Below, in pieces: positions 25,192 through 34,017 of a stretch of 64,000 bases of DNA. The position numbers and the translations under genes were made by a program. Numbering within the stretch: the stretch's first letter is position 1; each line of letters starts with the position of its first letter. The stretch comes from Nonomuraea maritima (GTDB lineage Bacteria > Actinomycetota > Actinomycetes > Streptosporangiales > Streptosporangiaceae): assembly GCF_900100395.1 (NCBI RefSeq), contig NZ_FNFB01000013.1:124001-188000 (forward strand), written 5' to 3'. The notes under the pieces are model-generated. The model had not been told where the DNA came from. It saw only the letters and a program-made list of their open reading frames with translations, and searched no databases.

Positions 25192-25962
25192 TCAGTGGCC
25201 TTGCCAGGTGACTTCCTGTTTGGCGAGGAAGGCCGCGACGGCGGTGCGGAAGTCGGTGCTGCCGAAGACCTCGGTGACGAGGTCGTCCCCGTTCGGCAGG
25301 TTCGCCGTCCGCAGACGTCGGACCGCCTCCTTGGCCGCCCACATCGACAGCGGCGAGTGGCCGAGCAGCCGTTCCTCGATCTCCGCCTGCCTGACCGGCA
25401 GCTCGCCCGGCTCGCACAGCTCGGCCACGTACCCGGCGGCGTGCGCCTCCTCGCCGGTGTAGAGCCGCGCCCTGAGCAGCATGTCGAGGGTGCGCGCGGG
25501 TCCGAGGTGGTGCACGAGCAGCGAGTACGTGTTCATCGACAGGCAGTTGCCGAGCGTCCGCGCGATCGGCGCACCGAACCTGGCCTCCGGCACGGCCAGC
25601 CGCAGGTCACACGCGGAGGCCAGGATCAGTCCAGCACCCACGCAGTAGCCCTGGACGACGGCCAGGGTGGGCACCCGCACACTCTCGAGCCGGTCGACCA
25701 CACGCTGGACGCGACGTTCGTAGGCGACGCCGTCGGCACCGTCGGTGAACGCGGTGAACTGGGAGATGTCGGTGCCGGACACGAAGGCCCGCTCCCCCGC
25801 CCCCGACAGTGCCAGCAGCCGGATCGCGGGGTCGGCGTCGGCGCGCTCGCACGCGTCGTGGAGGCCGTCCCACATGGCCCAGGTCAGCGCGTTGTGCCGG
25901 TCGGGCCGGTTGAACACGACCCGCAGCACGGGCCCGTCGGCGGTCACGATCAAGTCATCCAC
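25192..25962 (-). CDS. Enoyl-CoA hydratase/isomerase family protein
   Basis: 256 aa. A crotonase fold is shown by VVFNRPDRHNALTWAMWDGL near the start, AFVSGTDISQF (oxyanion segment), and VQGYCVGAGLILASACDLRLA. The usual second catalytic Glu region reads ARFGAPIARTLGNCL, so substrate chemistry may differ from a classical hydratase. The start is unclear: GTG 25962 matches the family, and the frame is open to 26055. It diverges from the unassigned gene at 26079. Confidence 0.88.
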   Translation of the reverse strand: MDDLIVTADGPVLRVVFNRPDRHNALTWAMWDGLHDACERADADPAIRLLALSGAGERAFVSGTDISQFTAFTDGADGVAYERRVQRVVDRLESVRVPTLAVVQGYCVGAGLILASACDLRLAVPEARFGAPIARTLGNCLSMNTYSLLVHHLGPARTLDMLLRARLYTGEEAHAAGYVAELCEPGELPVRQAEIEERLLGHSPLSMWAAKEAVRRLRTANLPNGDDLVTEVFGSTDFRTAVAAFLAKQEVTWQGH

Positions 25963-26078
25963 AAGATCTGTAGTTCCCCGGCAAACTGTGGCGAACAGCG
26001 TGGAGTACCCCGTTTTGTCGGCGAGCGTGAGCACGGTGGCTAGCGTGGGACTCACGTGACGACGAGGAGAGAACGCCG

Positions 26079-27002
26079 ATGACGAGCCTTGCCGACCTGC
26101 ACGCCCTGATGGAACGCCTCGGCCACCCGGTGGTCCGGGCCGCCGGCGACTCCGGCGCCGGATTCGCCGACGGGGCGCCGTACCGTTTCGAGATCCCCAG
26201 CGTCGAGGGGCCCGCCGTGCTGGAGGCCGTGGTGGCGGAGGCCGACCGGCTCGGGGTGCCGGTCGCGCGCACCTCGCAGGGCAGCGGCGTGATGATGCTG
26301 ACCGACGACGAGATCCGCCACATGGCGCACATCGGGGCAGAACGCGGCATGGAGGTCAACCTGTTCCTCGGCCCCCGTGCCGCCTGGGACACCGGCGGCC
26401 AGGCCAAGCTCACCCAGGCCGTCGGCGCGGCGGCGCGCGGCAATGCGATGGTCGTCGCGTGCGTGGCCGACGCGCTGCGCGCCTGCTCGCTCGGCATCCG
26501 CAGCCTGCTCGTCGGCGACCTCGGCACGCTGGAGGTGCTGCGCACGTTGAAGGAGGACGGCACGCTGCCGTCCGGCCTGGTGCTGAAGACGTCGGTGCTG
26601 ATGCCGCTCACCAACGGCCCCACCGCCGCGATCTACGAGCGGCTCGGCGCGACGACGGTGAACGTCGGCACCGACCTGACCGTCCCGCACCTGGCCGAGA
26701 TCCGGGCCGCGACGACGCTGCCGATCGACCTCTACCTGGAGGTGCCCGACGACCAGGGCGGGTTCGTCCGGTTCTACGAGGCGGTGGAGATCGTCCGGGC
26801 CGCCGCCCCCGTCTACCTCAAGATGGGCCTGCGCAACGCGCCCAACATCTACCCCTCCGGCGGCCACCTGGGCGCGGCGCCGCGCGAGCTGGGCCGCGAA
26901 CGGGTCCGCAGGGCCGCGCTCGCGCAGCGCCTGATCGAGCAGCTCGACCCCGCGCTCGGCAAACCGTCCCAGACGTCCGACCAGGGCGTTCCCGAGGTCT
27001 AG
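26079..27002 (+). CDS. Unassigned protein, probable TIM-barrel (peptidase U32-like)
   Basis: 307 aa, preceded by GAGGAGAG. Alternating hydrophobic strands and helices suggest a TIM barrel (GMEVNLFLGP, MVVACVADALRACSLGIRSLLVGD, TLPIDLYLEVPDD, VYLKMGLRNAPNIYPSGGHL). The general look is closest to U32-peptidase-like proteins, but I see no Cys-rich signature, so this is a weak guess. Its stop overlaps the convergent methyltransferase stop in the palindrome CTAG. Confidence 0.75.
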   Translation: MTSLADLHALMERLGHPVVRAAGDSGAGFADGAPYRFEIPSVEGPAVLEAVVAEADRLGVPVARTSQGSGVMMLTDDEIRHMAHIGAERGMEVNLFLGPRAAWDTGGQAKLTQAVGAAARGNAMVVACVADALRACSLGIRSLLVGDLGTLEVLRTLKEDGTLPSGLVLKTSVLMPLTNGPTAAIYERLGATTVNVGTDLTVPHLAEIRAATTLPIDLYLEVPDDQGGFVRFYEAVEIVRAAAPVYLKMGLRNAPNIYPSGGHLGAAPRELGRERVRRAALAQRLIEQLDPALGKPSQTSDQGVPEV

Positions 27003-28075
27003 GGGTTCAGGCGGTGGATGGTGAGCGGGCCGCTCCAGCGCCCGATCGCCTCCTCGTCCGCGAAGGCCAGCATGCGCATCATGTTGCCGCCGTCGCTGAG
27101 CTCGACGTTGCGACGCAGCCGCCGCGTCAGGTCGGGCCGCAGCGCGGTGGTGCCGGCCTCGATCGTGTCGCCGTAGTGGGGGGCGAAGGCGACCCCTGCG
27201 AATCCGGTACGGGCCAGCAGCGTCCGCACGGTCGTCGAGGAGTAGAACATCAGGTGGTTCTTGGTGAATCCGCTCCACGTCGACCCGTACGCCTTGAGCA
27301 GCAGCGATCGGGCGTTCACGGTGAGGACGAGCAGCACGCCTCCCGGCCCGAGCAGGCTCCTGAACGTCCTGAAGTCCTCCAGCGGGCGCGGCAGGTGCGC
27401 GAGCACCGACCAGAGCGTGATCACGTCGAAGCCGCCTGCGGAGATCTCGGGGACGTCCTCGGGCGCGCCGAAGTAGGTGCGCGCCCTGCGGAGCCGTTCG
27501 TTGGCCTGGGCGACCGACTCCGGCGACAGGTCCACGCCGCAGGCGTCGAAGCCGCGCTGCTCGGCCAGCTCCAGGAAGAGCCCGACGCCGGAGCCGAAGT
27601 CGAGCAGGCGGCGTTCCTTGCCCTCGTCGAAGACCGGTGAGAACGCCTTCATCGTCAGGTCGTAGCGGCGCTGCCGGTTGGCGGCGTACTTGCCGGTCAG
27701 GAAGTTGCTGTAGCCGGTGGCGTAGAGGTCGCCGAGGCGTTCGGGCCGTACGTTGGGGTTGCGGTACAGGAAGCCGCACGCGGGGCAGCGAGTGACGTGG
27801 TAGCGCCACCCCTTTCCTGAGCCGCCGGTCGGCTGGAAGAGCGGCTGCTGGCGGGACTCCCCGCACATCATGCAGCTCAGGAACTCCTCGATCTCGCCGA
27901 GCGGCCTCATCCGCTGGTACTCCTCCAGCGACACCACCGGCGAGCGCCGGATGAGCCACTGCCACTGCGTCTCGCGGATGAGCCGTTCCCCCGGCCGGAC
28001 GTACACCCGCTGTCCCCACGGGACGTTGTCGTATCGGGACCCGTACGCCAGTCTGCCGAGCCTTCTGTGTGCCAT
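26999..28075 (-). CDS. Class I SAM-dependent methyltransferase with zinc-ribbon N-domain
   Basis: 358 aa. An N-terminal zinc ribbon is formed by CMMC (about residue 68) and CPAC (about 98). The methyltransferase core follows: RLLDFGSGVGLFLELAEQRG (motif I), ACGVDLSPESV, and FDVITLWSVLAHLPRPLEDF. This layout resembles C-methyl- or O-methyltransferases of sugar and lipid pathways. The substrate is unknown. Start choice is between ATG 28075 and GTG 28084. Confidence 0.88.
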   Translation of the reverse strand: MAHRRLGRLAYGSRYDNVPWGQRVYVRPGERLIRETQWQWLIRRSPVVSLEEYQRMRPLGEIEEFLSCMMCGESRQQPLFQPTGGSGKGWRYHVTRCPACGFLYRNPNVRPERLGDLYATGYSNFLTGKYAANRQRRYDLTMKAFSPVFDEGKERRLLDFGSGVGLFLELAEQRGFDACGVDLSPESVAQANERLRRARTYFGAPEDVPEISAGGFDVITLWSVLAHLPRPLEDFRTFRSLLGPGGVLLVLTVNARSLLLKAYGSTWSGFTKNHLMFYSSTTVRTLLARTGFAGVAFAPHYGDTIEAGTTALRPDLTRRLRRNVELSDGGNMMRMLAFADEEAIGRWSGPLTIHRLNP

Positions 28076-28290
28076 CGCCACCACCCTGCGACCGGTTGTG
28101 CCCTTACGCTCTTGCCACTAAGCGTGACGATTACCGCGCTTTACGTGATGTTGGACGTGCGCTCCGCCCGTCCGACTCTAGAGCAGAAATTTGAGCAAGC
28201 ATATGCTTGGTTAAGGACGTCCTGTCCGCATCGCGGGCGCCTGTCCGAAACGGGATCTCGACGGCATCGCGTCCGATACATTTACCGGAC

Positions 28291-29166
28291 ATGAGCAACT
28301 TGATCACGGATCGTCCGGAAATGCCGGAGGAGAGCGCCCACTCACGCGCGGCGGTGCTGCGCAGCCGCGCCGACTCCTACATGGCACTGGAACGGTACGA
28401 GGCGGCCGTCGCCGACCTCACCGAGGCGATCGCGCTGCACGGGGACCATGCGAACGCCTGGAGGCTGCGCGGCGAGTGCCACCGCATCCTCGGCCTGCGC
28501 GAGGCCGCGCTCACCGACTTCGACGAGGCGCTGAAGATCGAGCCGGACAACGCGTTCGCCCTGGGTTCCCGCGGACAGACGTACGCGGCCATGGGCCGGC
28601 TCGAGGAGGCCCTCGACGACTACGAGCACGCCCTGGCCATCTCGCCCGAGGCCCTGTGGATCCTGGAGGGCAAGGCCAACGCGCTGGCCGAACTGCGCCG
28701 GATGGACGAGGCCCTGGCGACCCACACGAAGATCATCGAACTGAACGGGGAACTGCCGTACTCGTGGACCGCGCGCGGCGACCTCTACCAGCAGATGGAC
28801 CTCTTCGACGAGGCACTCGACGACTACGGCAGGGCACTGAAGATCGAGCCCGACAACGTACGGGTGCTGGCCAGGCGCGGTGAGGCGCTGCGCATGCTCG
28901 ACCGCTACGACGAGGCGCTCGTCGACCTGAACCGGGCCCTGGAGCTGGACCCGGACAACGACAACGCGCTCGGCAGCCGGGGCGCGACGCTGAGCGAGAT
29001 GGGCGACAAGGAGGCCGCGCTGGCGGACCTCAACCGCGCGATCGAGCTCGAGCCGACCTACGTCTGGGCCTTTCGCGTCCGCGGCGAGGTCCTCCAGGAA
29101 CTCGACCGCCACGAAGAGGCCATCGCCGACTTCACCCAGGCCCTGCACCTGGAGTACGGCGACTGA
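28291..29166 (+). CDS. Tetratricopeptide-repeat protein
   Basis: 291 aa with about eight consecutive 34-residue TPRs covering residues 20-285 (for example YEAAVADLTEAIALHGDHAN, REAALTDFDEALKIEPDNAF, YDEALVDLNRALELDPDNDN). There is no signal peptide or enzymatic domain. It is a cytoplasmic scaffold of unknown partners. ATG 28291 follows a TACATT-like -10 by 8 bases and lacks a ribosome site, so a leaderless mRNA is possible. Confidence 0.93.
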   Translation: MSNLITDRPEMPEESAHSRAAVLRSRADSYMALERYEAAVADLTEAIALHGDHANAWRLRGECHRILGLREAALTDFDEALKIEPDNAFALGSRGQTYAAMGRLEEALDDYEHALAISPEALWILEGKANALAELRRMDEALATHTKIIELNGELPYSWTARGDLYQQMDLFDEALDDYGRALKIEPDNVRVLARRGEALRMLDRYDEALVDLNRALELDPDNDNALGSRGATLSEMGDKEAALADLNRAIELEPTYVWAFRVRGEVLQELDRHEEAIADFTQALHLEYGD

Positions 29167-29726
29167 TCCCACCCACGCCACCAGGGGAACGACAGCTACG
29201 CGCGGGGGCGGCCGAGCACGACATGGCCGCTCCAGCACTGAAGGCGTCTCCCGAACAGCCAACGGGCGCGCCCACCGCCTCAGCCGTCCATGCGGAAACC
29301 CGCCACACCACCCCGCACCGACTCAGGCGCAGGTCCCCCACAACCGGCCCAAGCGCACGCCACGTCCGACTCAGGCGCAGCTCCCCGCAGCGGGCCCAAG
29401 CGCACGCTTCCTCCGGCTCAAGTGCAGGTCCCCGCAACGGGCCCACGCTTCCTCCGACTCAGGCGCAGGTCCTCGAACCCGTAAATCACCGCGCACGTCC
29501 TCCCCGCCAAATCAAGCGCCCGCCTCTCCACCACTCAGGCGCGCATTCTGAACTTCCGCGCGCGCCAATGCTCGACTGCCCCAGGCGCGCTGCCCTCCCC
29601 ACCGAACCCGCACACCATCTCCACAGCTGATCCGGCCCGTGGTGTCTCACATCTCGGCTTTCGCTGGGGTGCGTCGGGTTTGGGTTCTGCCCGTTGGGCA
29701 GGACATATCTATACAAAGGGAGACAA
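29167..29726. other. 560-bp gene-free region with degenerate tandem repeats
   Basis: No frame has coding character. The middle (29318-29480) holds about four imperfect units. The right end has an inverted repeat CTGCCC/GGGCAG (29687-29692 and 29696-29701) and a weak promoter candidate, TTGGGT (29680-29685) with CATATC 18 bp later, for the small ORF at 29727. Confidence 0.7.
29318..29480. repeat. Imperfect tandem repeat, about 41-48 bp period
   Basis: Units start at 29318, 29366, 29413 and 29454, each near CCGACTCAGGCGCAG followed by TCCCCGCAACGGGCCCA and CGCACGC. The period is not a multiple of three, so this is not a protein repeat. Confidence 0.8.
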
Positions 29727-29927
29727 ATGGTAATGCGCGACCCGCTTCTGACCGAGCTTCGTCGGGTAGGAAGGGCCGTCGGCGACGGCCCGTCCGAGGG
29801 CTACTCGGAGACACACGACCTCCCCGCAGTCGCGGGGCGCGCAGTCGCGGGGCGCGACTTCCGCACCGCAGCCGCGCGGGCGCGGGCGGTCGCGGGGCGC
29901 GACTTCGGCACGGCGGGAGTGGGGTGA
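29727..29927 (+). CDS. Small repeat-containing ORF coupled to the MBL-fold gene
   Basis: 66 aa. AAAGGGAGACAA directly precedes ATG 29727, one of the best ribosome sites in the window. The N-terminus MVMRDPLLTELRRVGRAVG looks like an amphipathic helix. The C-terminal half has AVAGRDF repeats coded by GTCGCGGGGCGCG units. Its TGA overlaps the GTG of the MBL gene (GTGA). It may be a real small protein or a leader that sets MBL translation. I do not recognise it. Confidence 0.6.
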   Translation: MVMRDPLLTELRRVGRAVGDGPSEGYSETHDLPAVAGRAVAGRDFRTAAARARAVAGRDFGTAGVG

Positions 29928-30745
29928 GTGACGTGGAAGGAAGCCTCCAGTTCATCGGGAACGCGACGGTGCTGATCCGCTACGCGGGCCTCACCTTGCT
30001 GACGGACCCGAACTTCCTGCGCCGGGGCCAGCGTGCGTACATGGGGTTGGGACTGAGTTCGCCCCGCCTGCGTGATCCGGCGGTGAGGATCGAGGACCTG
30101 CCCGTCGTGGACGCGGTGATCCTCTCGCACCTGCACGGCGCCCATTGGGATCGCGTGACGCGCAGGCGCCTGGACAGGGACACGCCCGTCATCACCACCA
30201 CGTCGGCAGCCGGGAGCCTGCGCAGGCAAGGGTTCCGGCACAGCGTGGGGCTGCGGGAGTGGCAGCAGCACGAGCTCCGCGGCCCCACCGGGTCGGTCAC
30301 GGTCACCGCCCTGCCCGCCAGACACGCACCCCGCCTGGCCAACGCGCTGCTACCGCCGGTGATCGGCACGATGCTGGAGTTCTGCGGCCCTGAGGGACGG
30401 GTGGAGCTGCGCGTCCTGGTCAGCGGCGACACCGTGCTGGACCGCCATCTCGACGCGATCCCGCGCCGGTTCCCCGACATCGACGTGGCGCTGATGCACC
30501 TGGGCGGCACCAAACTGCTCGGCAGCCTGTTCGTCACCATGGACGGGAGGCAGGGCGCCGCATGGGTGAGCCTGATGAACCCGCGATCGGTCGTCCCGAT
30601 CCACTACGACGACTACACCGTCTTCCACTCGCCCCTGGACGAGTTCCGCCACCACATCAAGATGGCCGGACTAGCCGACCGGGTCGTCTACCTGGAGAGA
30701 GGCGAAACCTGCGAACTAGCCCCCCACCGCCTACTCCAACGCTGA
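29924..30745 (+). CDS. MBL-fold metallo-hydrolase (UlaG-like)
   Basis: 273 aa. The fold is clear: QFIGNATVLIRYAGLTLLTDPNF, ILSHLHGAHWDRV, VLVSGDTVLD and VVPIHYDDYTVF. In the usual HxHxDH motif the Asp is replaced by Ala (HLHGAH). His residues remain, and a following Asp might compensate. This substitution could remove one metal site. It starts at GTG overlapping the small ORF stop. The substrate is unknown; UlaG relatives act on lactones or phosphodiesters. Confidence 0.88.
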   Translation: MSDVEGSLQFIGNATVLIRYAGLTLLTDPNFLRRGQRAYMGLGLSSPRLRDPAVRIEDLPVVDAVILSHLHGAHWDRVTRRRLDRDTPVITTTSAAGSLRRQGFRHSVGLREWQQHELRGPTGSVTVTALPARHAPRLANALLPPVIGTMLEFCGPEGRVELRVLVSGDTVLDRHLDAIPRRFPDIDVALMHLGGTKLLGSLFVTMDGRQGAAWVSLMNPRSVVPIHYDDYTVFHSPLDEFRHHIKMAGLADRVVYLERGETCELAPHRLLQR

Positions 30746-31168
30746 CCATCCCGTCACGTGTGGCAGCGCCGTCGCAGATGGCCGTCGCGTCGCCGTGAAC
30801 GTCCGCCGCGGCGGGCCCACGATGACTACAACCATCGCGGTGGCAATCCGAACGCGTGCTCGTTCCGTCGCCGTCACCGGTCGTACCGGGCTCGGCCTTG
30901 GCGCAGCAGCCGCCCTGCGACGGTCGGCCGGGGCGGTTCGCACGGCCGCCCGGCTCAAGACATGATCCAGCGCCAGGGCCGCGATCGAGTTCCCTCGTGG
31001 GAAGCCGCCCGCACGTCCTCGCGTCGGTCACCGTCCAGCGCGGCCGGCCGGCCGGGGCTGCTGGGCGGCCTCGCGAGGCCGCCCCCCCTGCCGCCGCTCC
31101 TGCTTCCCTGCGACGGCGCCCCCTACCTGCTGATCGTTCGTCCACGCTGGGAGCGCGCCGCGGTCGCC
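30746..31168. other. 423-bp region between convergent genes without a supported gene
   Basis: Long open frames exist on both strands but they are Arg/Gly/Ala-rich frame shadows without start signals or recognisable domains. I see no repeat or hairpin of note. Confidence 0.6.
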
Positions 31169-32479
31169 TCAACCGAGCACCGGATAGTTCGCGCGGAACA
31201 CGTTGTGCGGGTCGCGGGCCCGCTTGATCTCCCGCAGCCGCGCGAGCGCGCCGCCGGAGAAGGACTGCGCCGCCGTCTCACCGGGCGACAGCATGGTGTA
31301 CGGCTTGCGGCCGCTGATGTGGCCCTCCAGGTCGGCCACGACCTCGGCCTGCCTGGCGCGCGTCGCGTCGGCCGCGTGCGGCAGGCCGAGCCCCACCAGG
31401 CCGAGCAGGTACGGCTCGGTCACCGCGCCGCTCGCGCCCGCCCCGCCGCCCGGCTCGGCGAGCGCCTCGTCCAGGTGCCTGATCTCCAGGTTGATGAGTG
31501 GTTCGACCGGCTTGGCCAGCAGGCGCTCCACCGCGTCCGCGTCCAGGCCGGTGAGCAGCTCCGCACGAGCGATGGCCGGGGCCGGAGCGGTGGGCTCGGC
31601 GGCGATGGCGCCCAGGTCGACAACCGGGACGACGCTGCGGCTGTCGGAGATCGCATCCCCGATCTTGTCGATGCGCGCCAGCAGGTCCTCCGCCTGACCC
31701 ACCTCACCCAGGCAGGCCAGATTCAGCGTCACCATCGGCGGCGCGCCGGGGGGCTGGAGCCGGTAGACCCAGACACTGAGTTCACGCGGCGCCTCGGCGG
31801 TGATCTCCAGGAACGCGTCGTACACCTCCCTCGCCCGGTGCTCCGGCCAGATCACGCGCCCGCCGTACAGGCTCGGCGCGGGATACAGTTCGAGTTCGAG
31901 TGCGGTCACCACCGCGAAGTCGCCGCCACCGCCGCGCAACGCCCAGAACAGCTCGGGATCCGACTCGGCGGTCACCCGGCCCCGCTCGCCATCGGCGTCC
32001 ACGATCTCGATGGCCAGCACGCTGTCGGAGGCTAAGCCGTACTTGCGGCTGAACCAGCCGAGCCCACCGCCCAGGGTGTAGCCGGTGACGCTGACCCCCG
32101 GCGCGCTGCCGGCCAGGCCGGTCAGACCCAGCGGACCGGCCGCCGCCAGCACCTGCTCCCACTTCGCGCCCGCGCCCACCCGGACCATGCGTTCGTCCGC
32201 GCGTACCTCCACGTCGTCCAGCAGGCCGGTGCGCAAGAGGATCAGGCCTCCCACATCGCCCGAGGCGCCATGCCCGCTCGGCTGCGCGGTCACCGTCATC
32301 CCCGCCCGCCGCGCGTGACGTACGAGCGCCGCCACGTCATCGGCGTCCACGGCCTCCACCACGGCCGCCACCGGCTGCCTGACGGTGAGATTCCACGGGG
32401 TGGCCGCCTGTTCGAAGCCGTCGTCACCCGGCAGGAGCACGCGCCCCTTGAGGACACCGCGCACATCGTTGATCGTCAC
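31169..32479 (-). CDS. FAD-binding (BBE-type) oxidoreductase
   Basis: 436 aa. The PCMH-type FAD domain has VTAQPSGHGASGDVGG, where His probably binds FAD covalently, and VSVTGYTLGGGLGWFSRKYGL. The C-terminal BBE segment ends RDPHNVFRANYPVLG. Members oxidise sugars, alkaloids or polyketides. There is no second Cys attachment motif, so a single covalent link is likely. GTG 32479 has AAGGGAG upstream. The gene stands alone. Confidence 0.9.
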   Translation of the reverse strand: MTINDVRGVLKGRVLLPGDDGFEQAATPWNLTVRQPVAAVVEAVDADDVAALVRHARRAGMTVTAQPSGHGASGDVGGLILLRTGLLDDVEVRADERMVRVGAGAKWEQVLAAAGPLGLTGLAGSAPGVSVTGYTLGGGLGWFSRKYGLASDSVLAIEIVDADGERGRVTAESDPELFWALRGGGGDFAVVTALELELYPAPSLYGGRVIWPEHRAREVYDAFLEITAEAPRELSVWVYRLQPPGAPPMVTLNLACLGEVGQAEDLLARIDKIGDAISDSRSVVPVVDLGAIAAEPTAPAPAIARAELLTGLDADAVERLLAKPVEPLINLEIRHLDEALAEPGGGAGASGAVTEPYLLGLVGLGLPHAADATRARQAEVVADLEGHISGRKPYTMLSPGETAAQSFSGGALARLREIKRARDPHNVFRANYPVLG

Positions 32480-32677
32480 AGTCGTCTCCCTTCGCGTTCT
32501 CACGAGTGGCATCTGACGGACCGCCCCCGGCGGGCGCCGGGAACCTGGCGGTGGCGCTGCGCCCGGTCGCGACGACCACCCGGCCTCAGCGGGAAGACAC
32601 GTCCGGGAGCGGAGCGCCTTGACCAGCGCGTGGCCGGCCCGTCGCGGTATTTCTCGGCAGCTCGCGGCTTCGGTGTC

Positions 32678-33679
32678 TCAGGTGTCGGATCTGGCCTTGC
32701 TCGGTTGGACGCGCTTCGGCTCGCCGGGCATCTTCGGGTAGTTGGGGGGGTACGGCATGTCGCCGCGGTCGTCGCCGGCGTACAGCCGCAGCAACGGTTC
32801 GATGCTGTGGGCTCGGTCGTCGATGGACTCGTGCGGGTCGCCCACCTCCGCGAAGCGGGCCGGCACGGTGCGGATGTCGAAGTCGCGGGGGTCGGCGTCG
32901 GTCAGCTCGTCCCACGTGAGCGGTGCCGAGACGAGGGCGTCGGGCCGGGCCCTGACGGAGTAGGCGCTGACCACCGTGCGGTCGCGGGCGTTCTGGTTGT
33001 AGTCGACGAAGACGCGCTCCCCACGCTCCTCCTTCCACCAGGCCGTGGTCACGAGGTCGGGGTCGCGCGCCTCGACGGCTCTGGCCAGCGCGATGCCCGC
33101 GTGGCGCACCTCGACGAAGTCCCACCGCGGTTCGATGCGCACGAGGATGTGGATGCCGCGGTTGCCGGACGTCTTGACGAACCCGGTCATGCCCAGCTCA
33201 CCGAGCACCTCACGCGTCAGGAACGCGGCCCGCCGCGCGGCGTCGAAGCCGAGCCCCGGCTGCGGGTCGAGGTCGATGCGCAGCTCGTCGGGGTGTTCGA
33301 CGTCGGAGGCGCGCACCTGCCAGGGGTGGAAGTCGATGGTGCCGAGGTTGGCGCCGTAGGCGATGGCGGCGACCTCGGTGACGCACAACGATTGCGCCGT
33401 GCGGCCGCTCGGGAACGTCACCGTCACGGACTGCAGCCAGTCGGGATGCCGTGGCGGCATGCGCTTCTGGTAGATGGCCTCGGTCTGCACGCCGTCGGGA
33501 TGGCGTTTGAGGTTGGTGGGCCGGTCGCGCAGCGCCCGCAGCGCCCCGTCTCCGACGCTCACGTAGTACTCGACCAGCTCGCGCTTGGTGGCCCCGATTT
33601 CCGGAAAGTAGACCTTGTCGGGGTTGGTGACCTTGACGGTCCGCTCCCCCACCTCTAGCTCGATGTACGGCGATGCCAT
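32678..33679 (-). CDS. LigD-type polymerase domain protein (stand-alone PolDom)
   Basis: 333 aa. An AEP primase-polymerase fold is shown by VTNPDKVYFPEIGATKREL, RIDLDPQPG (metal-binding Asp pair), VKTSGNRGIHILVRI and SVRARPDALVSAPLTW. It adds ribo- or deoxynucleotides during end joining. It is separate from the ligase at 22548-23702, the split arrangement common in Streptomyces-type actinomycetes. ATG 33679 gives the family N-terminus. Confidence 0.93.
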   Translation of the reverse strand: MASPYIELEVGERTVKVTNPDKVYFPEIGATKRELVEYYVSVGDGALRALRDRPTNLKRHPDGVQTEAIYQKRMPPRHPDWLQSVTVTFPSGRTAQSLCVTEVAAIAYGANLGTIDFHPWQVRASDVEHPDELRIDLDPQPGLGFDAARRAAFLTREVLGELGMTGFVKTSGNRGIHILVRIEPRWDFVEVRHAGIALARAVEARDPDLVTTAWWKEERGERVFVDYNQNARDRTVVSAYSVRARPDALVSAPLTWDELTDADPRDFDIRTVPARFAEVGDPHESIDDRAHSIEPLLRLYAGDDRGDMPYPPNYPKMPGEPKRVQPSKARSDT

Positions 33680-34017
33680 GCCCCAGAACCTACTCTCCGG
33701 GTCCGACAACTCCGGGGAACGAGACGGGGTGGGCCCGTCCCGGAGCCGCCGCGGTGGCGGGACCGGGGGCTCGACGGGACGGGCCGGAAGATCGTCCGCC
33801 GCCGTTCCGGGCGCTGGCGCGCCACCCGGCCGGCCTCACGATCCCCGCGGCTCCAGCACGGGCGTGGGCTGCGCCGCTAGGCGGGATCTGGCGAACGATC
33901 TCACCCCTTTGCAGGAGGCGATGACACCCCCTTGCCTACAAAGACGCGAATTCGCCCCAGAACGGATGCTTCACCCTGCGGAGATCTCTTTTTGCCACCA
34001 TCTCGTACTCTGGACTC
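33680..34017. other. 338-bp divergent intergenic region
   Basis: It separates the PolDom gene and msrB. It is very GC-rich on the left and AT-richer on the right (33890-34017), where TACTCT at 34006-34011 is a plausible -10 for msrB. I see no further gene. Confidence 0.6.

Noticed and set aside
29132..29446. 104-aa minus-strand frame through the repeat region downstream of the TPR gene
   Set aside because: Repeat units of 41, 47 and 48 bp break any protein periodicity; no start signal.
29318..29480. CRISPR array
   Set aside because: Units are imperfect throughout, with no conserved repeat separated by unique spacers and no cas gene nearby. The 50525-50710 tract fails in the same way.
30657..32035. 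Long frames on both strands across 30746-31168 and antisense to the FAD oxidoreductase
   Set aside because: They are Arg/Gly/Ala-rich frame shadows typical of high-GC DNA, without start signals or domains.
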